This document shows positions 34,461 to 43,667 of a stretch of DNA of 64,000 bases, in pieces. Numbering within the stretch: the stretch's first letter is position 1; every line of letters begins with the position of its first letter. The notes below the pieces were generated by a model that worked only from the letters and a program-made list of their open reading frames with translations, searched no databases and was not told where the DNA came from. The stretch lies in NCBI GenBank assembly GCA_029222685.1, contig JARHVB010000014.1, positions 310,001-374,000 of the forward strand. Reading direction: 5' to 3'. Source of the stretch: Terripilifer ovatus (GTDB taxonomy: Bacteria > Pseudomonadota > Alphaproteobacteria > Rhizobiales > Beijerinckiaceae). Position numbers and translations under genes: made by a program.

Positions 34461-35728
34461 TGTATGGACCGGAGAGATAGCTGACAGGTGTTCGGGGACA
34501 TGGTTGACACATCGGTGCATTGATTTGGCCTTCGAAAAAGGAGGCCGGCCATGCCGTGGCGCGAGGTGTCAATCGTGGACCAACGAGCTGAGTTTGTTAG
34601 GCTTGCCAAGCAGGAAGGCGTGAACCGGCGGGAGCTTTGCCGGCGGTTCGGGATCAGTGCGCAGACGGGCTATAAGTGGCTGTCGCGCGATGCGGCGGGT
34701 GAGACGGACTTTTCGGACCGATCGCGGCGTCCTCACCATAGTCCTGAGCGCAGCGATGCGGCTGTGGAACAAGCCATATTGGCGTTACGCGATGCGCACC
34801 CCGCATGGGCGCGCGTAAACTGCTGCGTTGCCTGGAACGCGAAGGGATCGAGGTGCCAGTCGCCTCCACCGTCCATGCGGTCCTGACGCGGCACGGCCGG
34901 ATTGAGCCACCGCGCGGCGGGCCGGTGCACCCGTTTCAGCGCTTCGAGAAGGAGGCGCCTAATCAACTCTGGCAGATGGACTTCAAGGGCTGGGTTCCGC
35001 TCGCCGATGGGACCCCTTGCCACCCGCTCACCATGGTGGACGATCATTCCCGTTATGCCTTGTGCGTGGCTGCCTGCGGCAATCAGCAAAACCTTACCGT
35101 ACAGGGCCAACTTGAACAGACGTTCCGCCGCTACGGCCTGCCCGACGCAATGTTTGTCGATAACGGCACGCCGTGGGGCGATTCATCAGGCGGAGGCTGG
35201 ACCAGGCTCGGCGTCTGGCTGCTCAAGCTCGGTGTGGAACTCATATATAGCAGGCCCTATCACCCCCAGAGCCGAGGCAAGAACGAGCGCTTTCATCGCA
35301 CACTCAAAGCCGAGGTATTCGCCTTCAATCGCTTCCGCGATCTCCACGATGCCCAGCGTGGCTTCGATCGCTGGCGCACGATCTACAATCTGCACCGGCC
35401 CCACCAGGCGCTCGCGCAGGAGGTCCCGGCCAGCCGCTATCGGCCGAGCATTCGCTCCATGCCCTCAACCCTGCCTGCAGTCGCTTACGGTGAGCATGAG
35501 ATCGTCCGCCGCGTCCCGCTGACCAAAGACTATGTCCGCTTCGCCGGCCGTTGGTGGAAGGTCCCGAAGGCCTTCCATGGCGAATACGTAGCCATCAGGC
35601 CGCTTTCGACCGACGGCAAGTTCGGCATTTTCTTTGCCGCTCATCAGATTGGGTCAATTGACTTGACCCAATCCAAAAGTGTCAACTATGTCTCCGAACA
35701 GGCGTCAACCATGTCCCCGGGCTGAACA
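34461..35728 (+). mobile_element. IS481-type insertion sequence
   Basis: 1268 bp with TGT...ACA ends and a 5-bp direct repeat ACAAG on both sides (34456-34460 and 35729-35733). Each end carries two related 22-bp motifs at 28-bp spacing. On the left they are an outer degenerate copy at 34461 and TGTTCGGGGACATGGTTGAC at 34489. On the right they are the complement of TGTTCGGAGACATAGTTGAC at 35679-35700 and an outer copy (GTCAACCATGTCCCCG) at 35704. The single transposase gene is frameshifted, so the copy is probably immobile on its own. Confidence 0.85.
34551..35725 (+). pseudogene. IS481-family DDE transposase, frameshifted
   Basis: The first frame (from the ATG at 34551) encodes an N-terminal HTH (NRRELCRRFGISAQTGYKWL). 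The reading then moves to another frame from about 34805, which holds the rve integrase core: NQLWQMDFKGW (first Asp), MFVDNGTPWG (second Asp), PYHPQSRGKNERFHRTLKAE (Glu). Loss of one G in the TGGG run at 34806-34809 explains the shift: restoring TGGGG gives HPAWGARKLLRCL, the usual family sequence. The last codons are written through the terminal repeat. Confidence 0.85.
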
Positions 35729-35778
35729 ACAAGGCCGGGCATGACGCGTTTGGAAAGAATGCGCCGGTTACTCTCGGC

Positions 35779-36297
35779 CTACGCCTGGACGGGCGTGCCC
35801 ATGAAGTCGCGCTTGCCGATCTCGATGCCGGCCTGGCGCAGGATGTCGTAGGCCGTCGTGGTATGGAAATAGAAATTCGGCAGGCTGAAGTTCAGCAGAA
35901 ACGTCTGGCCCGTGAACTTGCGCTCGTTGCCGTTCGGGAAGGTGATCGTGATGTCCTTGTCTTCCTGGCCGTCGAGCTGTTCCGGCTTGATCGTCTTGAG
36001 AAAGGCGATGGTTTTTTCAATCCGTTCCTTCAGCTCGGCGATCGAGGTTTCCATGCCCTCGAATTTGATCGGTTCGACACCGGCAATGCGGCTCGAGGCG
36101 CTGATGGCATGGTCGGTCGATGCCCGCACCTGACGCACGAAGGGATGCATGTCGGGAAAGAGGCGAAGCGTCATGAAATAATTGGCGTCGAGCTTCCTGG
36201 CGTCGATATGCGCCTGCGCCTTGTCGAGCACGCCCGCAAGCCCGCCGAGAAATTGAATGAAGATCGGCACCGAGCTTTTGTACATCGTAATTGCCAT
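35779..36297 (-). CDS. DUF1993 family protein
   Basis: 172 residues from the ATG at 36297, with AGAGGAAA just upstream. It is alpha-helical (SVPIFIQFLGGLAGVLDKAQ; KLDANYFMTLRLFPDMHPFV; LNFSLPNFYFHTTTAYDILR), matching the DinB-like four-helix DUF1993 family. A His/Asp pair in YFHTTTAYDIL and the mid-protein FPDMHPF could bind metal as in DinB proteins, but this is not proven. The function is unknown; it stands beside the IS. Confidence 0.8.
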   Translation of the reverse strand: MAITMYKSSVPIFIQFLGGLAGVLDKAQAHIDARKLDANYFMTLRLFPDMHPFVRQVRASTDHAISASSRIAGVEPIKFEGMETSIAELKERIEKTIAFLKTIKPEQLDGQEDKDITITFPNGNERKFTGQTFLLNFSLPNFYFHTTTAYDILRQAGIEIGKRDFMGTPVQA

Positions 36298-36439
36298 GAA
36301 TCGTTTCCTCTTATGCCTCAGTTGGACGAACGGGCGGCAATCTAGAGGATCGGCCTGCAGGACGCCAGCGATCTCCGCGCATTGGACGAGCGGAAAATAG
36401 CGGCTAGATTGTCTGGCATCCGCCGCATGGAATGTCCGC

Positions 36440-37765
36440 ATGACAGATTTGTTTCAGCTTGCCGCATACGAGGCGGCACGCCGGATTCGCAACGGCGAGC
36501 TGAGCGCCTATGCCCTGATGCGCGCCTGCCTCGAGCGCATCGAAGCGGTGGATCCGCAGATCCAGGCCTGGGCCTTTCTCGATCCCGAGCATGCGCTGGC
36601 AATGGCTGCCGAGGCCGATGCCAGGCAGCGTGACGGCGCGGCGTGCGGGCCGCTGCACGGCGTGCCTGTTGCCATCAAGGATATCATCGACACCGAGGAT
36701 ATGCCGACGCAATGCGGGTCACCCATCTTCGCCGCGCGCCAGCCGCTCGAAGACGCCGCCTGCGTCGCCGCGCTCCGCGCGGCGGGCGCCGTCATCATCG
36801 GCAAGAGCGTGACGACGGAACTCGCTTCGCTGACGCCGGGCAAGACGCGCAACCCGCGCGACCTCGAGCGCACGCCCGGCGGCTCGTCCTCCGGCTCGGC
36901 GGCGGCCGTCGCCAGCGGCATGGTTCCCCTGGCGCTCGGCACCCAGACAGCTGGATCGGTGATCCGGCCGGCTTCATTCTGCGGCATCTTCGGTTTCAAG
37001 CCGACATTGGGCTTCATCTCGCGCACCGGCGTGCTGATGCAATCGCACACGCTCGACACGGTGGGCGTCTATGGACGTTCGCTGCAGGACATCGCGCTGA
37101 TCGCCGAATGCCTGTCGGGCTGGGACGGCCGCGACGAGGTCAGCTATCGCCGCGCGCAGCAGAACCTGCTCGCACCGCTGGAGCAGGATTTTGCTCAGCC
37201 GCCGCGACTTGCCTTCTGGCGCACGCCGGCGTGGCCGCTGGCGGAACCCGCCACCCACGACGCCTTCGCCGAACTTGTCGAAGAACTCGGCGAGCATTGC
37301 CGGACAATCGAACTGCCCGCTGCCTGCGATGCCCTTCCGACCCATCAGGGCATCATTCAAAGCGCCGAAAACGCTGCCTGGTACGGCGATATCTACGACC
37401 GTTATTCCGACAGTCTCAGCCCGGCCATGCGCGAGCGGCTCGCCAAGGGCATGCAGGAAGGCGCCCGCTCCTATCTTGAGGCGCTGACCGCGCGGGCGCG
37501 GCTCTACCGGCACATGGCGGAGGTCTTCGAGCGCTTCGATGCCGTGATCTGCCCGGCAGCGCCGGGCCCTGCGCCAAAGGGGCTCGAGACGACCGGCAAT
37601 CCGATCTTCAACGCGCTTTGGACCTATCTCGGCGTGCCAGCCGTGACGCTTCCCCTCATGGAAATCGACGGTATGCCCGTCGGTGTGCAGCTTGTCGGGC
37701 CCCGCCGCGACGAGGCGCATCTGCTGCGCACAGCCAACTGGCTGGTGAAGCATCTGAGTGCGTGA
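36440..37765 (+). CDS. amidase signature family enzyme
   Basis: 441 residues. The Ser-cisSer-Lys triad is present: VAIKDIIDTED (Lys), TPGGSSSGSAAAVASG (cis-Ser) and GTQTAGSVIRPASFCG (nucleophile Ser). Family members hydrolyse amides (indoleacetamide, fatty amides, allophanate, Glu-tRNA transamidation). The usual C-terminal end (GVPAVTLPL, GMPVGVQLVGPRRDEAHLL) is intact. Isolation from gatB/gatC argues for a catabolic amidase. It converges on a GMC oxidoreductase gene with a 3-bp gap. Confidence 0.92.
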   Translation: MTDLFQLAAYEAARRIRNGELSAYALMRACLERIEAVDPQIQAWAFLDPEHALAMAAEADARQRDGAACGPLHGVPVAIKDIIDTEDMPTQCGSPIFAARQPLEDAACVAALRAAGAVIIGKSVTTELASLTPGKTRNPRDLERTPGGSSSGSAAAVASGMVPLALGTQTAGSVIRPASFCGIFGFKPTLGFISRTGVLMQSHTLDTVGVYGRSLQDIALIAECLSGWDGRDEVSYRRAQQNLLAPLEQDFAQPPRLAFWRTPAWPLAEPATHDAFAELVEELGEHCRTIELPAACDALPTHQGIIQSAENAAWYGDIYDRYSDSLSPAMRERLAKGMQEGARSYLEALTARARLYRHMAEVFERFDAVICPAAPGPAPKGLETTGNPIFNALWTYLGVPAVTLPLMEIDGMPVGVQLVGPRRDEAHLLRTANWLVKHLSA

Positions 37766-37768
37766 CTC

Positions 37769-39391
37769 TCACACGTCCTGGGCCGCCGGCAACAACGGCT
37801 TGCCGAGAATCATATCGGCCGCCCGCTCCGCCATCATCAGCACGCAGGCGTTGATATGAGCGCCGACGATGCTCGGCATGGCGGATGCATCGACAACGCG
37901 GAGGCCTTGCGCGCCATGCACGCGCAGCTCCGTATCGAGCACCGGCCCCATGGGCACCGAGCCGCAGGGATGGTGCACGGTGATCGCAGTCTTGCGGAAC
38001 CATTCCTCGATATCGGCATCGGACTTGATCGGCGGCGGCCCGACGGGCTTGCCGCGGAACGTGTCCATCAGTTTGTGATGGGTGACGTCGAGCGCATGGC
38101 GCGTCCCCTTGATGATGGTCTTGAGATCATCGGGATGAGTAAGGAAATTATAGTGGATGCGCGGCGGCGCGGTCGGATCGCTGGAGCGCAATAGCACCTC
38201 GCCGCGGCTCTTCTGGCGCATCAGCGCCGGCCTGATCGCAAAGGCGTCTTCGAACGGCGCCTTTATGCCCGGAAACCAGATGTAGGGCGCGCCGGTTGTG
38301 GCGCGAAAGATGAATTCGATATCCGGATATTCGAGGCCGCTCTCGGTCTTGATGAAGGCGAAGAGATTGCCGGGCACCGAGGTGCCGGGGCCGGACCCGA
38401 ACAAATACGCCTGTATCATCGCCAGGCTGATCCTGTCAGCGCGCATCAGCGCGTGAAACGGACCGGGGCTGTTGCGCGACCAGGAGAACCAGGCGGCCAG
38501 ATGATCCTGCAGGCCCGCGCCGACGGGCAGGTCGATCAGCGGCTCGATGCCGGTCTCGCGCAGATGCGCGGCCGGGCCGACCCCCGACAGCATCAGCAGT
38601 TGCGGCGCATTGAAGGCGCCGGAGCTGACGATGACTTCCTTGTTGGCCTGGACGCGATGGGTCTCCCCGCCCTGGCTGTATTCGACGCCGGTGGCGCGCG
38701 TGCCGTCGAACAGGATTTTCGTCGCCAGCGCCTTCGTTTCGAGCGTCAGGTTGGGGCGCCCGAGCGAGGGATGCAGATGCGCCGTCGCGGCGGAATGGCG
38801 TTTTCCGTTCTTGATGGTGAATTGAATCTTGCCGAAGCCTTCGGTCGTCTCGCCGTTGAAATCGACATTTTTGGGAAAGCCGCTCGCCTTGCCGGCTTCG
38901 ACCCAGGCGTCGAACAACGGATCCTGCGCCCGGCCCCAGCGGGTGTGGACCGGGCCCGAACCGCCGCGCCATTTGTTCTCACCCTCCTCCCAGGTTTCGC
39001 TGCGCTTGAAATAGGGCAGAACCTCCTTGTAGGACCAGCCCGCCGCGCCCTCGTCGCGCGCCCAGCGGTCATAATCGCCGCGGTCGCCGCGCGTATAGGC
39101 CATGACGTTGATGGAATGCGAGCCGCCAAGCACCTTGCCGCGCATGGCCTCGATCGGCCGGCCGTGAAGGGCGGGATCAGGCTCGGCGTGATAGCCCCAG
39201 TCATGCAGGCGGTATTGATGCATCTTGCCGAGGCCGAGGGGGATGTGGATCAGGGGATCGATGTCGCGGCCGCCAGCCTCCAGAATGAGGACGCTGTTGC
39301 CGCCATCCGCACTGAGGCGATTGGCCAGGACGCAACCGGCCGTGCCCGCGCCGATGATGATGTAGTCGTAACCCCGGCTCGCAGCCATCAT
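37769..39391 (-). CDS. GMC family FAD oxidoreductase
   Basis: 540 residues. The start YDYIIIGAGTAGCVLANRLS is the FAD motif, MRGKVLGGSHSINVMAYTRG is GMC signature 1, and VSSGAFNAPQLLMLSGVG is signature 2. The active-site His is in TVHHPCGSVPMG, and a C-terminal Asn/His position lies in IVGAHINACVLM. It resembles choline/alcohol dehydrogenases. It is not closely similar to the other GMC enzyme at 30719, suggesting different alcohol substrates. It converges on an amidase gene. Confidence 0.92.
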   Translation of the reverse strand: MMAASRGYDYIIIGAGTAGCVLANRLSADGGNSVLILEAGGRDIDPLIHIPLGLGKMHQYRLHDWGYHAEPDPALHGRPIEAMRGKVLGGSHSINVMAYTRGDRGDYDRWARDEGAAGWSYKEVLPYFKRSETWEEGENKWRGGSGPVHTRWGRAQDPLFDAWVEAGKASGFPKNVDFNGETTEGFGKIQFTIKNGKRHSAATAHLHPSLGRPNLTLETKALATKILFDGTRATGVEYSQGGETHRVQANKEVIVSSGAFNAPQLLMLSGVGPAAHLRETGIEPLIDLPVGAGLQDHLAAWFSWSRNSPGPFHALMRADRISLAMIQAYLFGSGPGTSVPGNLFAFIKTESGLEYPDIEFIFRATTGAPYIWFPGIKAPFEDAFAIRPALMRQKSRGEVLLRSSDPTAPPRIHYNFLTHPDDLKTIIKGTRHALDVTHHKLMDTFRGKPVGPPPIKSDADIEEWFRKTAITVHHPCGSVPMGPVLDTELRVHGAQGLRVVDASAMPSIVGAHINACVLMMAERAADMILGKPLLPAAQDV

Positions 39392-39551
39392 TCCCCCCCT
39401 TGTTTCTACGGTCCCAAGAGTATGGGAATTTCGCCGTTAAGCCAATAAAATCCGAGGTCTTCAGGCTCCTCTATTAACTTTTGAAAGCTAGCGTCACGGG
39501 ACTTGCAGGCCCCCTCAAAATCGTCCTGAATTCTCCTGGAAATGTCTCACG

Positions 39552-39932
39552 ATGGCACAGCCGAGCAGCCTGTATCTTGCGCTTATCCTGTTCACGGTGA
39601 CCACGAACGCCGCCGCGCAGATCATGCTCAAAAAGGGCATGAGCCAGCTCGGCAGCTTGAACCTCGCCGCCGACGGCCTCATCTGGACGGCGTTTTCCGT
39701 CATCTTCAACCCGTGGGTCTTTCTGGGCCTGTGCACCTTCGTCGTCAGCATGGCGTCGCACCTCACCGTGCTGTCGCGCGTGCAATTGAGCTTCGCCTAT
39801 CCGTTTCTCAGCCTCGCCTATGTTATCGTGACAGCCTGGGCCTATTTCGCGTTCGGCGAGGATGTCGGAGCGCTGCGGATCGCCGGCGTGGCGCTGATCT
39901 GTTTCGGCACACTTCTCATCTCGATGAGCTGA
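39552..39932 (+). CDS. small multidrug-resistance/EamA-like transporter (ArnE/EmrE type)
   Basis: 126 residues with four membrane helices. LALILFTVTTNAAAQIMLKK places a polar residue in helix 1 where EmrE has its Glu, but here it is Asn/Gln. Helix 3 has LSFAYPFLSLAYVIVTAWAY, and helix 4 is IAGVALICFGTLLISMS. ArnE/ArnF flippases for undecaprenyl-linked aminosugar belong to this fold. It begins a three-gene rightward set with a sugar-nucleotide-type epimerase and an aminotransferase. Confidence 0.75.
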   Translation: MAQPSSLYLALILFTVTTNAAAQIMLKKGMSQLGSLNLAADGLIWTAFSVIFNPWVFLGLCTFVVSMASHLTVLSRVQLSFAYPFLSLAYVIVTAWAYFAFGEDVGALRIAGVALICFGTLLISMS

Positions 39933-39978
39933 GCACGTTTCTTGCGAACTCGCGGCAACCATGCGGGATACGATCAAA

Positions 39979-40995
39979 ATGAAACATATCATCATCGGCG
40001 GTGACGGCTTCGTCGGCCAGCAACTGGCCTCAGACCTGGTCGCGAAAGGCGAGCAGGTCGTCGTTGCCGACATCGTCCAGCGGCCGGCGCCGCACTATCA
40101 GAGGGCAGAATTCATCGGCGTCGACGTGACCGAGCGGGCCAGTCTCGATGCGCTCAAGGTGACGCCCGAGGATGTCGTCTACAATCTGTCCGCGAAGATG
40201 CTGAGCCCGATCATGCCGCGCGCCAAGCGCCATGATTTCTTCTGGCCGGTGAACTACAACGGCGTCGAGAACATTCTCGACTGGATGAACAAATCAGGTG
40301 CGAACCGCCTGGTGCATTTCACCACCGACATGATCTACGGCCATACGCATCAGGTGCCGACGAGCGAGGATGCGCCGGCCAATCCTCTGGGCGAATATGG
40401 CCAGTCGAAGCTCGAGACGGAGTGGCTGTGCGACGACTGGCGCAAGCGCGGTTTCAACATCACCATCTTCCGGCCGCGCCTGATCATCGGCCCCGGCCGG
40501 CTCGGCATTCTCGAAAAGCTGTTCAAGCTCATCGATTACAACCTGCCGGTGCCGATGATCGGCTCGGGCGATAATCCCTATCAGTTCATCTCGGTGTTCG
40601 ACTGCGCCTCCGCCTGCGTCGCCGCCTGGCAGGCGGGCTTTCCCAACAAGGCCTATAATCTGGGCTCCGACGATCCGCCACCGGTGCGCGTGCTGCTGAA
40701 GGATCTCATCAAAGAGGCCGGCAGCCGCTCCTTCGTGCTGCCGACACCGGCGCCGCTGGTGAAACTGACGCTGACCGCGCTCGATCTCGTCAACATGCCG
40801 CTGATGGACCCGGAGCAGTATCTCATCGCCGACGAGGTCTGCATTCTCGATACGTCCGCCGCCAAGACCGATCTCAGCTGGCAGCCGCGCTTCCGCGACG
40901 AAGACATGCTGAAGGCCGCCTATCGCGAATATCGCGCGGGCCTCGGCAATCCTTCCAAACCGGTGAAGGCCTCGCCTTCCATCGCCAATCATTGA
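39979..40995 (+). CDS. NAD-dependent epimerase/dehydratase (extended SDR)
   Basis: 338 residues from 39979; an ATG at 39961 is also possible. IIIGGDGFVGQQLASDL is the GxxGxxG NAD motif. The catalytic Tyr-Lys pair is GEYGQSKLETEW (YxxxK), with an upstream Thr in HFTTDMIYG. It oxidises, epimerises or dehydrates a sugar nucleotide or related polyol. It is followed 10 bp later by a class III aminotransferase and preceded by a small transporter, so it may produce a keto-sugar for amination (inference). Confidence 0.88.
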   Translation: MKHIIIGGDGFVGQQLASDLVAKGEQVVVADIVQRPAPHYQRAEFIGVDVTERASLDALKVTPEDVVYNLSAKMLSPIMPRAKRHDFFWPVNYNGVENILDWMNKSGANRLVHFTTDMIYGHTHQVPTSEDAPANPLGEYGQSKLETEWLCDDWRKRGFNITIFRPRLIIGPGRLGILEKLFKLIDYNLPVPMIGSGDNPYQFISVFDCASACVAAWQAGFPNKAYNLGSDDPPPVRVLLKDLIKEAGSRSFVLPTPAPLVKLTLTALDLVNMPLMDPEQYLIADEVCILDTSAAKTDLSWQPRFRDEDMLKAAYREYRAGLGNPSKPVKASPSIANH

Positions 40996-41005
40996 GGACC
41001 ATCAG

Positions 41006-42439
41006 ATGACGATGACCGATACGATCGACCAGACCTCGACACAGCCGGCCTTGCTCTCGGTCGCCGACGCCAAGAAGCTCGATCTCGGCGAAGTGCGCAA
41101 GCTCACCATGGCGCATCTCAATCCCGGCCAGCTGCATTTCATGCGGCTGCTCGGCTTCGACCGCGTGCTGATCGACCGCGCCGAAGGCATGCATTACATC
41201 GATAGCAACGGCCGCAAAATTCTCGATTTCTTCGGCGGCTTCGGCTCGGTCGGCTTCGGTCATAATCATCCGCGCATCATCGAGGCGCGCAAGACATTCC
41301 AGGACGAGCAGCGCCAGGAAATCTGCATGGCGTTCATGTCGCAATATGCCAGCGCGCTGGCCTATAACCTCGCGGCTATCGCGCCAGGCGATCTCGACAT
41401 GGTGTTCCTCGGCTCGTCTGGATCGGAGGCCATGGAAGCGGCGCTCAAGATCGCCGAGCAAGCGCAGGGGCCGGAACGCTCGACCATCGTCTATGCGGAG
41501 AACTCCTTCCACGGCAAGACCAAGGGCGTGCTCGCCGTCACCGACGGCGCGCTCTACCGCTCGCAGTTCAAGCTGGCGAACAATACCCACCGCGTGCCCT
41601 TCGGCGACATCGAGGCGCTGCGCAAGGCTTTTGCGGCAGACCGCAGCATCGGTATCCTGGTACTGGAAACGATCCAGGGCGGCGCCGGCATCGTCGAGGC
41701 GCCGACATCCTACTGGCGCGCCGTGCGCAAGCTCTGCGACGAATTCGGCGTGCTGTGGATCGCCGACGAAGTCCAATGCGGCATGGGCCGCTCGGGCCGT
41801 TTCTTCGCCTTCGAGCATCACGGCGTCATTCCCGACGTGACGGCGCTCGCCAAGGCGCTCGGCGGCTCGAAATGCGCCATGGCGGCGATGATCGCGCGCA
41901 AAGACATTTACATGAAGGCCTATGGCAATCCGAAGAAAGCGCTGATCCATGCTCCGGCAACCTTCGGCGGCATCGGCGAAGCCTGCGCGACCTCCATCGA
42001 GGCGCTCAACATTCTCTATGATGACCACCTGATCGAGAATGCGGAGACACAGGGGACCTATCTGATCGAGCGGCTGGAAGCTCTGCGCGCGAAATATCCC
42101 CAGATCATCAAGGAAATCCGCGGCCGTGGCCTCATGGTCGGCGTCGAATTCGCCGACATCAGCAATACCCTGCCGTTCGGCCTGCGTCATATGGTGTCGC
42201 TGCTGGACGACAAGCTAAAGGGTTCGATCTGCGGTTTCATCGGCGCGCTGCTGTTGGCGCAGCGCGACGTGCTGGTGGCCTTCACCGAATACAATCGCAA
42301 TGTCATCCGGCTTGAACCGCCGCTGATCGTCGAGCGGGCGCATATCGACCAGTTCGTCGATGCGCTCGATGATATTCTCTCACGCGGGATCACCGGGATT
42401 GTGAAGGATTATATCGCGCTGATCGCCCTGTCGAAGTAG
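41006..42439 (+). CDS. class III PLP-dependent aminotransferase
   Basis: 477 residues. GSSGSEAMEAALKIAEQ binds the PLP phosphate, LWIADEVQCGMGRSGRFF holds the Asp to the pyridine N, and ALAKALGGSKCAM contains the candidate Schiff-base Lys. It is of the acetylornithine/omega-aminotransferase type. The C-terminal part (GFIGALLLAQRDVLVAFTEY) is longer than usual. It closes the SMR-epimerase-aminotransferase set. Amination of the epimerase product, or of a lipid-linked polyol as in HpnO-like enzymes, is possible but unproven. Confidence 0.88.
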   Translation: MTMTDTIDQTSTQPALLSVADAKKLDLGEVRKLTMAHLNPGQLHFMRLLGFDRVLIDRAEGMHYIDSNGRKILDFFGGFGSVGFGHNHPRIIEARKTFQDEQRQEICMAFMSQYASALAYNLAAIAPGDLDMVFLGSSGSEAMEAALKIAEQAQGPERSTIVYAENSFHGKTKGVLAVTDGALYRSQFKLANNTHRVPFGDIEALRKAFAADRSIGILVLETIQGGAGIVEAPTSYWRAVRKLCDEFGVLWIADEVQCGMGRSGRFFAFEHHGVIPDVTALAKALGGSKCAMAAMIARKDIYMKAYGNPKKALIHAPATFGGIGEACATSIEALNILYDDHLIENAETQGTYLIERLEALRAKYPQIIKEIRGRGLMVGVEFADISNTLPFGLRHMVSLLDDKLKGSICGFIGALLLAQRDVLVAFTEYNRNVIRLEPPLIVERAHIDQFVDALDDILSRGITGIVKDYIALIALSK

Positions 42440-42679
42440 GGCTTGAACGGCCTCAGCCCCGCCCTCATCCGATCTCTGCAGCGCAGAGGCCACCTTCACG
42501 CCCTGCAGGAGAAGGATTTGCGCGGCATTTGTGCTTTTAACCGGCGCCGTTGCCTAAATGCGCGGCGGCTTTGGACTTTCATAAGTCCAGCGCATAACGT
42601 TCAAACTTTATGATATTTCAACTTCGCGGATATCGCTCCATACAATCCCGGGACGACCGGAAAACCTGGAGATAACAGC

Positions 42680-43651
42680 ATGCGACGGCAGAAGAAAATT
42701 CTGGCCATTCTGGCCGCTTTCACGTTCGCTGCTTTGACACCTGCCGGCGCACAGGACTATCCCAGCCGCACAGTTCGCATCATCGTGCCGTTTGCCGCAG
42801 GCGGCGCCGTCGATGTCGTTGCGCGCTACATGGCCGAAGCCCTCTCCAAGGATCTTAATCAGGACGTCATCGTCGAAAACCGGGCTGGCGCTTCCGGGAA
42901 CATCGGCGCCAACGCGGTCTTGCAATCGCCCGCGGACGGCTACACCTTCATGATCAGCGCATCGACGTTTGTCGTGAACCCGATTGTCGCCGTCGAGCCG
43001 CCGCGCTTCGACCCGGTCAAGGACTTCACCCAGATCGCTTTGGTTGCAAAAGGCCCGTTGCTCTTCGTCGTCAATCCCAAAGTAGCCGATTCGGTTCAGA
43101 GCTTTATCGCGAAAGCGAAAGCCGACCCTTCAAAATATAACTTCGCCACTGGCGGCTACGGATCGGCGGGACATATGTCGGCCGAAGCATTCAAGATCAA
43201 AGTGGGTCTGAATATTCCCGTCGTTCTCTATCGGGGAACGGCGCCCGTTCTGGCGGACCTGGCGGGCGGCCATGTCAGCGGCCTCATGGACCCGCTGCTG
43301 ACCTCCCTGCCGCTCGCACAGAGCGGCGACCTCAGGGCGCTCGCGATTTCGGGCGCCAAGCGCAGTCCGCTCACGCCCGAAACGCCGACCTTCGCCGAAC
43401 TGGGTATCAACGACTTTGAATTTTATACCTGGTACGGTCTGTGGGGCCCGGCCAATTTGCCAGCCAACGTCATGGAGAAACTCGGCTCGGCCTTGAGCAA
43501 AATTGCCAAGTCGGCTGACTCGGTAAAATGGTTTGAAGCGCAAGGCCTGGAGTTCTCGGGTGCGACCGGATCGGAATTCCTCGCGTTCGAACGCGACGAG
43601 CACGCCAAATACGCCGAGATCATGAAATCCGGCAATATCGCCAAGCAGTGA
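42680..43651 (+). CDS. Bug/TctC family periplasmic binding protein
   Basis: 323 residues with a signal peptide (ILAILAAFTFAALTPAGAQ). YPSRTVRIIVPFAAGGAVD is the Bug hallmark, with IVENRAGASGNIGANAV and NFATGGYGSAGHMSAEAF lining the cleft. It is convergent with the CoA-pathway operon to its right and probably brings in that operon's carboxylic-acid substrate. No TctAB is nearby. The gap 42440-42679 upstream has no evident gene, only a GC-rich CTCTGC-GCAGAG hairpin. Confidence 0.92.
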   Translation: MRRQKKILAILAAFTFAALTPAGAQDYPSRTVRIIVPFAAGGAVDVVARYMAEALSKDLNQDVIVENRAGASGNIGANAVLQSPADGYTFMISASTFVVNPIVAVEPPRFDPVKDFTQIALVAKGPLLFVVNPKVADSVQSFIAKAKADPSKYNFATGGYGSAGHMSAEAFKIKVGLNIPVVLYRGTAPVLADLAGGHVSGLMDPLLTSLPLAQSGDLRALAISGAKRSPLTPETPTFAELGINDFEFYTWYGLWGPANLPANVMEKLGSALSKIAKSADSVKWFEAQGLEFSGATGSEFLAFERDEHAKYAEIMKSGNIAKQ

Positions 43652-43667
43652 GACCAGGCTGCGCCGG

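Noticed and set aside
34551-35725. Programmed frameshift joining two transposase ORFs
   Set aside because: IS481 elements normally carry a single ORF, and a one-base loss in TGGG restores the family sequence at the junction.
39474-40073. 199-codon minus-strand frame
   Set aside because: It lies across the SMR transporter and the epimerase start; its composition is a polar shadow of hydrophobic helices.
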